A stretch of DNA of 64,000 nt from CAYMZZ01 sp046297935 (GTDB taxonomy: Bacteria; Bacteroidota; Bacteroidia; Chitinophagales; Chitinophagaceae). The stretch spans positions 186,001-250,000 of the forward strand of contig JBKBHA010000002.1 in NCBI GenBank assembly GCA_046297935.1, given 5' to 3'. Numbering within the stretch: the stretch's first letter is position 1; the number at the start of each line of letters is the position of its first letter. Of the stretch, positions 44,034 to 52,675 are shown one piece after another. The notes under the pieces were generated by a model. The model saw only the letters and a list, made by a program, of their open reading frames with translations. It was not told the origin of the DNA and did no database searches. The position numbers and the translations under genes are program-made.

Positions 44034-45437
44034 CTATGCAAAGAACAAATACGAAACAGCAATAGCTGTAATGATGCCTACGAGATCAGCGAATAACATG
44101 GCACCTACTGAGTAGCGTGAATTCCGGATGCTGACGGCTCCAAAGTAGACTGCTATAATGTAAAACGTCGTGTCGGCTGAGCCACGGAATACCGATGCCA
44201 GGCTTCCGATAAATCCATCTGGTCCATGCGTTTGCAGTGTATCGATCATCATGGCTCTGGAGCCGCTTCCGCTAAGCGGTTTGATCAATGCGGTAGGCAA
44301 GGCATCCACAATGCGGGTATCCCCGCCAAACAAGGCAAATACATACTTAATACCATCGAGCAAAAAGTCGAAGGCACCGCTATTGCGCAGCAGGCTGATG
44401 GCGGCCAGCAAGCCCACCAGATAGGGTAAAATGCGAATGGCTGTTTCGAAGCCGCCCTTCGCACCATCTATGAATGCGTCGAAAATGTTTATTTTCTTGT
44501 AAATGCCACCTATTACAATGAGTACAAGAATCAGCAGAATAATCCCATTACTCAGACTGGTGGAAAAAATCCGCACGCCTTCGCTGCTTAGCGATGCAAT
44601 ATAGGCCACCAGCGCAGTAATAATGGCCACGATACCGAAGATCCATAGTAGCAACACGGGTTGCAATATTCGAATACCCTGCTTGATGGAAACAAAGATC
44701 AATGCAGCCATGGTAGCCGCAAAAGTGGCAATCATGCAGGGGATGAAAATATTAGTGGGTTGCTGCGAATTCAATGCAACCCGGTCAGCAATGATTGCGG
44801 TTGGAATAAGCGTGAGACCGGAAGCATGTAAACACAAGAACATTACCTGCGCATTGGAAGCCCGATCTTTGTCGGGATTGAGTTCCTGCAGGCTTTGCAT
44901 GGCCTTTATGCCAAAGGGTGTGGCAGCATTGTCGAGTCCCATCAGGTTGGCCGAAAAATTCATGACCATATGCCCCATGCTGGGATGATTGCGTGGTACC
45001 TCTGGAAAAATACGGGAGAAGAAAGGCCAGATGATGCGCGATAAAAAACGGACACCACCTGCTGCTTCGGCAATAGCCATGAATCCCAGAAACAATGCCA
45101 GCACTCCAATAAGGCTGATGCTAAGTGAAACCGCGTCTTTGGCTGTTTCAAACAAGCCATTGGCCTGCTGTAGCTGGTACACTTTGTACAGTCCGCCCTG
45201 CTCGGCCATCACGGTCTGCCTTCCCCATTTTGCTGTGGCAGCTCCTGAAGCGAACTGAACTTGTACCTCTTCCGGCAGGTCGGCTGAGGTTACCTGCTGC
45301 AGCCTGAGCGTGTCGCCCGATTTTCCGGTTACGAGGTTACCAAAAAGCTGCTGCTGGCCAGGCTTAAATAGAATGCTCAGCACAGCTGCAATGACGGAAA
45401 TTAGAATAAAGGCTGTCCAGATACGACTAAGAGCCAT
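44034..45437 (-). CDS. SpmA/SpmB-type fused nucleoside-recognition membrane protein
   Basis: 467 residues with about ten membrane segments and two nucleoside-recognition (Gate) domains. The first half (FLGFMAIAEAAGGVRFLSRI, NHPSMGHMVMNFSANLMGLD, AATPFGIKAMQSLQELNP) matches SpmA; the second (GAKGGFETAIRILPYLVGLL, LPTALIKPLSGSGSRAMMID) matches SpmB. In spore formers these are separate genes; the fusion is the form usual in Bacteroidota, which do not sporulate. A transport role is likely but the substrate is unknown. It is flanked by a repeat element on its 3' side. Confidence 0.88.
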   Translation of the reverse strand: MALSRIWTAFILISVIAAVLSILFKPGQQQLFGNLVTGKSGDTLRLQQVTSADLPEEVQVQFASGAATAKWGRQTVMAEQGGLYKVYQLQQANGLFETAKDAVSLSISLIGVLALFLGFMAIAEAAGGVRFLSRIIWPFFSRIFPEVPRNHPSMGHMVMNFSANLMGLDNAATPFGIKAMQSLQELNPDKDRASNAQVMFLCLHASGLTLIPTAIIADRVALNSQQPTNIFIPCMIATFAATMAALIFVSIKQGIRILQPVLLLWIFGIVAIITALVAYIASLSSEGVRIFSTSLSNGIILLILVLIVIGGIYKKINIFDAFIDGAKGGFETAIRILPYLVGLLAAISLLRNSGAFDFLLDGIKYVFALFGGDTRIVDALPTALIKPLSGSGSRAMMIDTLQTHGPDGFIGSLASVFRGSADTTFYIIAVYFGAVSIRNSRYSVGAMLFADLVGIITAIAVSYLFFA

Positions 45438-45543
45438 GAAAAACGGTTTATGGTTGATAAGTTGCTAGCAGGTAAGCAGTTCCCAAGATAAGCGAAACGG
45501 GTGTTTTGGGCAAAAACCGAGGCTCTGGCACGTGATTTTGGCC

Positions 45544-45551
45544 TATCTTTG
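45544..45551 (+). promoter_or_regulatory. Candidate -7 box, ychF
   Basis: TATCTTTG, an exact -7 match, about 100 bases before the ychF ATG. No -33 box at the usual spacing. Confidence 0.35.
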
Positions 45552-45611
45552 CGGCCGCAACGAATTTAAAATTAGAGAGGAAGAATTGAAAACACATGAA
45601 GTTAGCGCTTC

Positions 45612-45650
45612 AATTTTTCCTTTTGACATTTGACTTTTTAATTGTTCAAT
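45612..45650. repeat. Degenerate one-sided word array upstream of ychF
   Basis: CCTTTTGACATTTGACTTTT followed by TAATTGTTCAAT resembles the CTTTTGACTTTTG words of the 35.2 kb hairpin. The matching left arm is only partly present (GAGGAAGAATTGAA near 45580 against TTCAATTTTTCCTT near 45604). It may be a decayed copy. Confidence 0.4.
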
Positions 45651-45651
45651 C

Positions 45652-46749
45652 ATGTCTTTACAAGCCGGAATTGTTGGATTGCCGAATGTTGGAAAATCTA
45701 CCCTGTTTAACGCGGTAAGCAATAGCGCCAAGGCGCAAGCCAGCAACTATCGTTTTTGCACCATCGACCCCAACGTGGGTCTGGTAGACGTGCCTGATCC
45801 CCGGCTCAGCAAACTGGCAGAGTTAGTAGTTCCGCAGCGTATTGTACCCACTCAGATCGAAATCGTGGATATTGCCGGTCTGGTGCGTGGAGCAAGCAAG
45901 GGCGAAGGACTGGGGAATAAGTTTTTGGGTAATATCCGCGAGGTAGATGCTATCATTCATGTGATTCGTTGTTTTGAAGACGAGAATATCTTGCGCGATG
46001 AAGGGGCTATTAATCCAGTTGCTGACAAGGAAATCATCGATACCGAACTTCAGCTGAAAGATCTGGAAAGCGTAGAAAAGAAAATTCAGAAAACAGAAAA
46101 GCAGGCTCGTGTAGATCCCAAATTGAAGGCTGAGCTGGACATTTTGCAACAATGTAAATCTCACCTGGAAAAAGGGCGCAGCATTCGTGAACTGGATTTA
46201 ACTAAAGAAGAAAAGGTTGCTATTGCAGATCTTTTCCTGCTCACCGATAAGCCGGTATTGTACGTGGCCAACGTAGATGAAGCTTCTATGCACACGGGTA
46301 ATAAATATTCGGAAGCATTGAAGGAAGCTGTAAAGTCGGAGAACGCTGAAGTTATTTTAATGAACAACAGCATTGAGGCCCAGATTGCTGAAATGGACAA
46401 CGAGGAAGATCGGCTGCTTTTCATGGAAGAATACAAAATGACCGAACCGGCGCTAGACCGCCTGATTCATTCTGCCTATAAATTGCTGAAGCTCTACACC
46501 TACTTTACTGCAGGCGTGCAGGAGGTTCGTGCCTGGACAATCCAGGAAGGCTGGAAGGCTCCGCAGGCAGCAGGCGTAATCCATACGGATTTTGAAAAAG
46601 GATTTATTAAAGCTGAAGTGATAGCATACGATGATTTTGTAAAATACGGTTCAGAAGCGGCATGCCGCGACGCCGGCAGGCTGCGGATCGAAGGAAAAGA
46701 ATATGTAGTGAAAGATGGAGATGTGATGCATTTTCGGTTTAATGTGTGA
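45652..46749 (+). CDS. ychF: Ribosome-binding ATPase YchF
   Basis: 365 residues, an Obg-like P-loop NTPase. The P-loop is GIVGLPNVGKSTLFNAVSNS, the G3 block is DIAGLVRGASKGEGLGNKFL, and the G4 position reads NVDE instead of NKxD, which accounts for the ATP preference of this family. A coiled-coil insert (about 125-200) and a C-terminal TGS domain (GVIHTDFEKGFIKAEVIAYD) follow. It acts at the ribosome and in stress control. The stop codon TGA leads directly into a repeat array. Confidence 0.96.
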   Translation: MSLQAGIVGLPNVGKSTLFNAVSNSAKAQASNYRFCTIDPNVGLVDVPDPRLSKLAELVVPQRIVPTQIEIVDIAGLVRGASKGEGLGNKFLGNIREVDAIIHVIRCFEDENILRDEGAINPVADKEIIDTELQLKDLESVEKKIQKTEKQARVDPKLKAELDILQQCKSHLEKGRSIRELDLTKEEKVAIADLFLLTDKPVLYVANVDEASMHTGNKYSEALKEAVKSENAEVILMNNSIEAQIAEMDNEEDRLLFMEEYKMTEPALDRLIHSAYKLLKLYTYFTAGVQEVRAWTIQEGWKAPQAAGVIHTDFEKGFIKAEVIAYDDFVKYGSEAACRDAGRLRIEGKEYVVKDGDVMHFRFNV

Positions 46750-47090
46750 GGTGAGAGGTGAAAGGTGAAAGGTGAAAGGTGAGAGGTGAAAGGTGAAACG
46801 TGAGACGTGAAACGTGAAACGTGAAAGGTGAAACGTGAGACGTGAAAGGTGAGAGATGAGGCGTTAAACTTGAATTAAAGATATCTGCGAAAATCTGCGT
46901 ATAAATCTGTGCAATCTGCGGGAACTGAAAGCTTCTTACTATAGTTAAATTACAGACGCGAGCAACAGTTCGGTTCCCACAGATTGCACAGATTTATACG
47001 CAGATGACACAGATAATCGTTTCACCTCCCACCTTTCGTCTCTCACCTCTCACCTCTCACCTCTCACCTCTCACGTCTCACGTTTCACGC
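46750..47090. repeat. Composite inverted repeat element, copy 3 (between ychF and the large outer-membrane gene)
   Basis: Left array about 46750-46862: seven-base words (GTGAGAG, GTGAAAG, GTGAAAC, GTGAGAC). Inner left arm 46881-46929, ending AATCTGCGGGAACTGAA; loop 46930-46968 (39 bases); inner right arm 46969-47018, its reverse complement with few mismatches. Right array about 47021-47089: CTCTCAC, CTTTCAC and related words, the reverse complement of the left array. The element fills the space between two convergent stop codons. The inner arms match copies 1 and 2, while the outer words are different. Confidence 0.88.
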
Positions 47091-47093
47091 CCC

Positions 47094-50000
47094 TCAGAAC
47101 AGCGCCGTAATCGCCGCCCTTCCCGTATGCACCGTTCTCGCAGATGCAGGCTTTCTTCCGTCGTATTGAAAATTCAATTCGAGATTATTGAGCAGCCGCT
47201 TGGTAAGAGTAAGATTCCAAAGCAGATTTTGTCCGGGTAGCAAACCATCGAGCATGGTATAACTGACGGTAGTGGTTGCACTTCCATTGGCTGCGTTGAA
47301 CCGGATACTGTTGTAGGTGAACTTGCCAGTGATGGAGCTGTTTTGCAGCACATTGTATTTCGTTTCGAGATTAAATGCGTGTGACTTCGAACTTTCGCCA
47401 CCGTATATTTCCAGATTTTGTTTATCCTCCAGTTTGTATCCCAGCGACATCCGGAAGGCGGTTCCTCTTATCAATGTTAGAATGGGTTCGATGCTATTGA
47501 TGTCGAGATCGTAGTTGCGATTATCGAATTGTGAGTTGGGAGTGAAAAGAGAATTGTTGGCGCGCCTGCCGTTCAGGTTGAAAGTGAGTGAACGACTGAA
47601 GTTGACTCGCAGCTTTAGTGTCAGATCGCGCAGTTCCCGGCTTTCGTAACCATAGGTTAAAAGCGATTTTCCATTGTTGCGCAGAATAGTTCCGTCGATA
47701 CCCCAACGAGTGCTGAAACGATTGAATGACAATGTATGCGCCATGATGGTGTTGAGGGTAATCAGGGCTGTATCGTTCAGGCTATAGCCGAAAGGATTGA
47801 ATTCAAAGCTGCCGGCCGATATGGCCTTTCGGCTGGTCTGCAGCGAAGTGCTGTAGTTGAATCGGCCCAACCACCGCTGCAGACCATTGGCCTTGCTCTG
47901 ATCCCATAGCAAACGTGGGTTGACTCCGAAGCTATAGTTTAGTGTAACGTAATTGGCTTTGATAAACTCATTGGTTGGCGTAAGTATTCTGATAAAGCGA
48001 GCCTGATCGGGAAAGGCCGCCAGCTCAAATTCGTTGAGTTGTTGTACGCCATCATTGTTGTAATCGATCCATGCATACACGCCGGTGCCAGCGGGAACTT
48101 CCAGATAGGAAAGATCCCGGCGCTGCTCCTGTCCTGCCCCTACTTCATATAGCATGTTTCCAGTCAGAAAGCCTTTCCATTCGCTCATCGAATATTCCGC
48201 CCTGCCGAGTATGCTTTCATCCGCATCCTGCTGCGAAACCAACGGATTGATGATATGAAGTTTTCGGAAAGTGGCGTTTAGGGTGAGTTGGCGATTCGGA
48301 TTGGCTAACAATTCCGTTTGCAGGTTGAGGTTGTAGCTCCGATCACCCTTTAGAAAACTTTTGCCATACTGATACTTATCCATTCGGGTGAAAAAGGTAA
48401 TGCCAACGCGATTCTGTTTGGCTTCATCAGAACGCAGGTAAAGTGAATAAGTATCAAAATAAAAACCGGCCGGGCTAATGGTGTCTGTGTTCTTATCGCG
48501 CACGGTATTGCCTTCGAGAGCGTACCGAAAACCTATTCGCCAGTTGCGCCAGTCGCGCAGCTGTTTGTTAAGATCAATCGTTGGTCGCAAAAAAGTACCG
48601 CTGAGCAGACTGCTATTGTAGCGGGTCACCACCAGTTCATTGTTGAATTGCCATCCTTTCCAATCTGCAGTATGTGTAATTGCCTGTTGCGCGCCTTTGT
48701 AATCGCTTCCTCTGGTATAGTGAGTGAAACGATAATTGAACTGGTGGTTTTTTTTACTTCGGAGACCCGCAGCGGCTCTAACGATGTTTTCGTCCTGGGG
48801 CGTCACTACTATGGGCAAGCCCCAGTCGCGAGTAAATTCTACCGAGCGCAATCGCTCGAGCGGGCGGAACTTCTTTTTAACAAATTCGTAGTCTGCTGAA
48901 GTCAGCAGTTCCAGTCCTTTGGCGGCATTCAATGCCATGGTCTGATTCCATTGAAATTTGCCCGCAAACCCTTTGTCGTCGCCATTATCCACTTTTGAAA
49001 AAGTGTTGGCATCGTAGTTACTCATGGCCACTTCGGCCTTCAGCAGCGAATTCTTGTTGATTTGGTAGTCCATCCCAAGATTTACGACCTGCTGGGTTTT
49101 GGGAGTAACCAAAATGGTGATTGGTTCAAAATCGCCTTGTTTAATTCCCGCTATTGGATCCACGTACCGGTATACTTTTCCATTTGCTGCGTTGAAATCA
49201 CTGACATAATTCCCATTGCCGGCGCCTACCTGGGTAAATGATACGCTGTATTTAGCCAGATCGGGATCGGTGGAATAGCGGTAAAATGAATCGACACCAG
49301 CTCCGCTGCTGAAATATACTTTTTCGTAGAGTACCTTACTGGCAGCAAAAGTATCAGGCACTGCAGAGGGGTAAAATGCCCTTTGTACACTATCGCCCAG
49401 GGCAGCCAGGAACTGCTTTTGCGGATCATCGAGAACCTGATTGATCTGCGAATTTCTGGCGTCGCTGTTGTTGAAGGCACCAATACGAAGTTGAAGACGG
49501 TCACCGAATTTCAGTTCCTGACTCAGGTAGAAATTAGCATTCAGAAAATTCCGATCGGCGTATTCAAATTCAACCTGTATCCTGCTGTCCTTAGTGATCA
49601 TGCGTCGGGGAGTAAACGTCACTTCAGCAGTGTTGTAGTTGATCACATAGTCCTGGTCTTCGCCACGCTGCAGCAACTGCCCATCGAGAAAGACACGCTC
49701 AGTGTTGGCCAGCACAATAAAAAATGCTTCGTTATTTGCTCCTGTTAAGCGATAGGGGCCCTGATTACCTTCCAGCCCCTGAAATACATTGCGGGTAAAC
49801 TTGCCTTTGGCAATTGATCCCGACGCCAGAGTTTTAGACTGGTTTCTTGTTCCAATCTGATTAGTGGTTTGAAACGAGACGCCCTGTAATCGTTTATAGA
49901 AATTCAGGAAATAGCTTTGATTCTGTCGCAGGTCGATATCACCCAGATTTAGCTGCCAGTTCTTTTTCTTGAATTGTAAAAAAACCTGATCAAACTCATT

Positions 50001-50585
50001 TAACTGCTGAGTGGTTCCATCGGGCTGTATGGGAATATTGTTGTCGGTGATGGCCGCCATGATTTCGATGCTATCGCCTAACATGCCACTCAGTTGCAGA
50101 TTAAGTGTCGAATTCAACACGGCGTCCTGACTGTTGCCAAAGCCGATCTGCCGACCGAAACTTCCCTGCGCCTGGATATTACCGAAATTGAAGATTCCCT
50201 TTTGCGCATCATTCAGATCGTTGTTGAATTCGTAAGGAACCAGCGACATATTATTGCTGATGCTATCGAAGCTCATCCTTTGCGTTACGGGCTGAAGACG
50301 AAAGCCGAAACTGCGCCAATTGATCTGAACGCTGTCTGTTGCAGGGCGAACGATCCAGACAAGGTACGCACCTGCTTCGTTGAGTTGGTAGGTGCCCGCA
50401 TCAACGCCCACAATCCGGAGAGTTTGAGGAATTATGCTGACTGTGTCGATGCGCAGTGTGTCTGACTGAACGGCGAATGTTTGGCTGCGTAGGTTGTTTT
50501 TGAAAGGCAGCGGATTTTGTGCCCGGATAGCCGAAACCCCGAGCAGCAGGCATCCGATCACCCATATTCTGCGTAATACGCTCAA
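47094..50585 (-). CDS. Very large outer-membrane beta-barrel protein (possible SprA-like relative)
   Basis: About 1163 residues from a TTG at 50585, chosen because it places a good signal peptide at the start (SVLRRIWVIGCLLLGVSAIR, then AQ); the frame extends to 50663. The N-terminal part (IFNFGNIQAQGSFGRQIGFG, FDQVFLQFKKKNWQLNLGDI) recalls the beginning of SprA-type translocon proteins, and the rest is a long series of amphipathic strands ending in SARTVHTGRAAITALF. It contains AWIDYNNDGVQQLNEFELAA, a motif also seen in SprA-like proteins. It is less than half the length of true SprA. I do not assign a function. Confidence 0.7.
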   Translation of the reverse strand: MSVLRRIWVIGCLLLGVSAIRAQNPLPFKNNLRSQTFAVQSDTLRIDTVSIIPQTLRIVGVDAGTYQLNEAGAYLVWIVRPATDSVQINWRSFGFRLQPVTQRMSFDSISNNMSLVPYEFNNDLNDAQKGIFNFGNIQAQGSFGRQIGFGNSQDAVLNSTLNLQLSGMLGDSIEIMAAITDNNIPIQPDGTTQQLNEFDQVFLQFKKKNWQLNLGDIDLRQNQSYFLNFYKRLQGVSFQTTNQIGTRNQSKTLASGSIAKGKFTRNVFQGLEGNQGPYRLTGANNEAFFIVLANTERVFLDGQLLQRGEDQDYVINYNTAEVTFTPRRMITKDSRIQVEFEYADRNFLNANFYLSQELKFGDRLQLRIGAFNNSDARNSQINQVLDDPQKQFLAALGDSVQRAFYPSAVPDTFAASKVLYEKVYFSSGAGVDSFYRYSTDPDLAKYSVSFTQVGAGNGNYVSDFNAANGKVYRYVDPIAGIKQGDFEPITILVTPKTQQVVNLGMDYQINKNSLLKAEVAMSNYDANTFSKVDNGDDKGFAGKFQWNQTMALNAAKGLELLTSADYEFVKKKFRPLERLRSVEFTRDWGLPIVVTPQDENIVRAAAGLRSKKNHQFNYRFTHYTRGSDYKGAQQAITHTADWKGWQFNNELVVTRYNSSLLSGTFLRPTIDLNKQLRDWRNWRIGFRYALEGNTVRDKNTDTISPAGFYFDTYSLYLRSDEAKQNRVGITFFTRMDKYQYGKSFLKGDRSYNLNLQTELLANPNRQLTLNATFRKLHIINPLVSQQDADESILGRAEYSMSEWKGFLTGNMLYEVGAGQEQRRDLSYLEVPAGTGVYAWIDYNNDGVQQLNEFELAAFPDQARFIRILTPTNEFIKANYVTLNYSFGVNPRLLWDQSKANGLQRWLGRFNYSTSLQTSRKAISAGSFEFNPFGYSLNDTALITLNTIMAHTLSFNRFSTRWGIDGTILRNNGKSLLTYGYESRELRDLTLKLRVNFSRSLTFNLNGRRANNSLFTPNSQFDNRNYDLDINSIEPILTLIRGTAFRMSLGYKLEDKQNLEIYGGESSKSHAFNLETKYNVLQNSSITGKFTYNSIRFNAANGSATTTVSYTMLDGLLPGQNLLWNLTLTKRLLNNLELNFQYDGRKPASARTVHTGRAAITALF

Positions 50586-50705
50586 AAGCAGCGAGTTTAT
50601 ATGACAAAATCGCAAAATTGACCCTTTTATTGCGCAGAGACCCTTCGCCTCAATGTTTTTCAATGAAATCAGTCAAACAGAATCAAATTTTTCGATATTT
50701 GTTTC

Positions 50706-51278
50706 GTGAAAAGAGCTATGTTGAGCCTGGCGGCTCGAGTTGTACTGCTTATACTCATACGCACTGCTACAGCGACCCCGGCCCTATCGCAGCAGCCGCT
50801 TCCGGAATTACAGCAACGTGCGGGCTTGTTCGGGGCGCTTCCCCTATCCTCTTTTTCGAAATCACATAGCTGGGGTGCGGGTCTTCAATACCAGATTGCC
50901 CGGCCTTTCGATACTAAAGGCAATCTTTTTCGCCGGATTAGTATGCTGGGTGATTTTTCATTGAGCTATTTCGCCGGAAGGCCGGCAGCCGCCGATGGAT
51001 ACGATTTCGCATTTTTCGACTACTGGCGGGCTGATTTGGGACTTGGACTGCAGCACCAGCCGGCCGGCAATTTTCGATATGGTTTGCTTGCGGGACCTTC
51101 CTTTACCCGTTATTCAGACAATAATCGAATTGGCTGGCAATTGCAGTTGCAAACACAGTTGAACCTGAGCCAACAATGGCTCGTGGGGCCAGCCATACAA
51201 ATAGGAAAAGCTGCGCAAACGGAGGCGCTTTGGAGCCTTCGAGTTGGCTGCTGGTATCAACTATCTTCAAAAAAATAA
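50706..51278 (+). CDS. Hypothetical exported protein, probable small beta-barrel
   Basis: 190 residues from a GTG at 50706 (or 186 from the ATG at 50718). The signal peptide is AMLSLAARVVLLILIRTATA followed by a likely cut after ALS. The mature part has alternating strands (WGAGLQYQIARPFDTKGNLF, FRYGLLAGPSFTRYSDNNRI, LRVGCWYQLSSKK) of an outer-membrane barrel. I recognise no named family. It is divergent from the large outer-membrane gene, with a shared promoter region of about 120 bases, so a functional link is possible but unproven. Confidence 0.65.
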   Translation: MKRAMLSLAARVVLLILIRTATATPALSQQPLPELQQRAGLFGALPLSSFSKSHSWGAGLQYQIARPFDTKGNLFRRISMLGDFSLSYFAGRPAAADGYDFAFFDYWRADLGLGLQHQPAGNFRYGLLAGPSFTRYSDNNRIGWQLQLQTQLNLSQQWLVGPAIQIGKAAQTEALWSLRVGCWYQLSSKK

Positions 51279-51302
51279 GCTAATTCATTGAACTAGCTTA
51301 TT
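51274..51302. terminator. Bidirectional terminator between the small barrel gene and sdhB
   Basis: AATAAGCTA (51274-51282) pairs with TAGCTTATT (51294-51302). A-rich sequence precedes and T-rich sequence (CCATTATTTTTC) follows, so it can serve both convergent genes. The plus-strand stop codon lies in the left arm. Confidence 0.7.
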
Positions 51303-51328
51303 CCATTATTTTTCAAAATTGTTATTCC

Positions 51329-52090
51329 TTATTCGGAACTAAGTCCGGCCAAAGTGTACTCTGCGTTGAGTCGCGCAATGTTGGTGATAGAAATACCTTT
51401 TGGACAAACTGCTTCACAGGCTCCCGTGTTGGTGCAGGAACCGAAGCCTTCTTTATCCATTTGTGCCACCATATTCAGCACACGGTCTTTACGTTCCGGA
51501 TCTCCCTGCGGCAATAGCGCAAGGTGAGACACTTTTGCAGATACAAACAGCAATGCAGATGAATTTTTACAAGCCGCCACACAGGCACCACAGCCGATGC
51601 AGGCCGCTGCTGCGAAAGCCATATCAGCTTTATCTTTCTCAATAGGAATGGCGTTGGCGTCAACAGCATTACCCGTGTTTACAGAAATATAGCCACCTGC
51701 CTGTATAATCCGATCAAACGAAGTGCGGTCTACCACCAGATCCTTGATAACCGGGAAGGCGTTGGCACGCCAGGGTTCCACGGTAATGGTATCACCGTCT
51801 TTGTAAGCACGCATATGCAACTGGCAAGTGGTGTTTTGCTCCCATGGGCCATGGGGTCTGCCGTTGATATACATGGAGCACATGCCGCAAATTCCCTCGC
51901 GACAATCATGGTCAAACGCAATCGGATCTTTCCCTTCGCGTACCAGTTCTTCATTCAGCACGTCGATCATCTCCAGAAAAGACATTTCTGACGAAATATT
52001 TTTCACCTGGTATGTTTCAAAACGTCCTTTGTCGTTTGCGTTCTTCTGCCGCCACACCTTTAGTGTGAGATTCATGTGATAATGTTCCAT
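51329..52090 (-). CDS. sdhB: Succinate dehydrogenase/fumarate reductase iron-sulfur subunit
   Basis: 253 residues. The N-terminal ferredoxin domain holds the 2Fe-2S ligands in CREGICGMCSMYINGRPHGP and the later TTCQLHMRA; the C-terminal domain holds the other clusters in CIGCGACVAACKNSSALLF and SCTNTGACEAVCPKGI. It passes electrons from the flavin of SdhA to quinone through SdhC. It is the last gene of sdhC-sdhA-sdhB but is separated from sdhA by 585 bases that contain an inserted element. Confidence 0.95.
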   Translation of the reverse strand: MEHYHMNLTLKVWRQKNANDKGRFETYQVKNISSEMSFLEMIDVLNEELVREGKDPIAFDHDCREGICGMCSMYINGRPHGPWEQNTTCQLHMRAYKDGDTITVEPWRANAFPVIKDLVVDRTSFDRIIQAGGYISVNTGNAVDANAIPIEKDKADMAFAAAACIGCGACVAACKNSSALLFVSAKVSHLALLPQGDPERKDRVLNMVAQMDKEGFGSCTNTGACEAVCPKGISITNIARLNAEYTLAGLSSE

Positions 52091-52174
52091 GTCAAAAACA
52101 GTTTAATGTGCAAATGTGCAAATGTGAAAATGTGCAAATGGAATGAATTCCGTCAGTAATTGACGAAGTTTCTA

Positions 52175-52519
52175 TTAATCTCCTTTGCTTGTAATCACGA
52201 TTCTCGCCATTATTTTCTTCAGTTCAATAACTCTAAAGATTAGATTCTTCAGCTTTTCGCTGCAATCAAGTTTGTTACACAATTCCAGCCAGTAATGCGT
52301 TTCACTTGCTTCTTTTGTCGCAAGCTTTATTTTGTGTATAAAATCCTTTTTACTTTCCGCGTCCTGTGCTTCCCATATATTGGCTCCAATCGACCTGCCT
52401 GACCGCAAAATTTGATCAGCAATCAACTTCCGTCCCATAGAATTCAGTTCAGCAGAAAATCTGACTATCTCTACGCTCAGCTCCATTGATTTTTTCAAGA
52501 CCACGTTTTCGCTTTCCAT
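52175..52519 (-). CDS. Four helix bundle protein (23S rRNA intervening-sequence / Avd-like family)
   Basis: 114 residues, all helical, no signal peptide. The conserved family core is plain: LIADQILRSGRSIGANIWEA, then KKDFIHKIKLATKEASETHY and WLELC. This is the S23/IVP family (TIGR02436-type), first seen as ORFs in intervening sequences of 23S rRNA genes; the fold is shared with the Avd protein of diversity-generating retroelements. Its biochemical role is not established; nucleic-acid binding is suspected. The gene is enclosed by inverted repeat arrays and interrupts the sdh operon in the same direction, so it is probably transcribed with it. Confidence 0.9.
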   Translation of the reverse strand: MESENVVLKKSMELSVEIVRFSAELNSMGRKLIADQILRSGRSIGANIWEAQDAESKKDFIHKIKLATKEASETHYWLELCNKLDCSEKLKNLIFRVIELKKIMARIVITSKGD

Positions 52520-52613
52520 TGTTCACCGATTTTGATTCAAAAAAAATCGAAATCGATGTATTCGCCATGTGAAAATCAACTCAGGAAAACGCTTTTTTCA
52601 CCATTTCCACACC

Positions 52614-52629
52614 AGCCTGCCGGCAGGCT
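52614..52629. repeat. Perfect 16-base palindrome in the sdh element
   Basis: AGCCTGCCGGCAGGCT is self-complementary over its full length. It sits between the four-helix-bundle gene start and the right word array. Confidence 0.8.
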
Positions 52630-52675
52630 TCCACATTTGCACATTTCTACATTTGCACATTTCCACATTTGCACA

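Noticed and set aside
43754..44062. A 102-codon minus-strand frame through the 43.8 kb repeat
   Set aside because: Its second half is a translation of the eight-base words (repeated QLNNQT) and its first half is the palindromic arm; not a gene.
46750..47090. CRISPR-like array
   Set aside because: The repeated units are only seven bases, have no spacers, and are mirrored on the other side; there are no cas genes.
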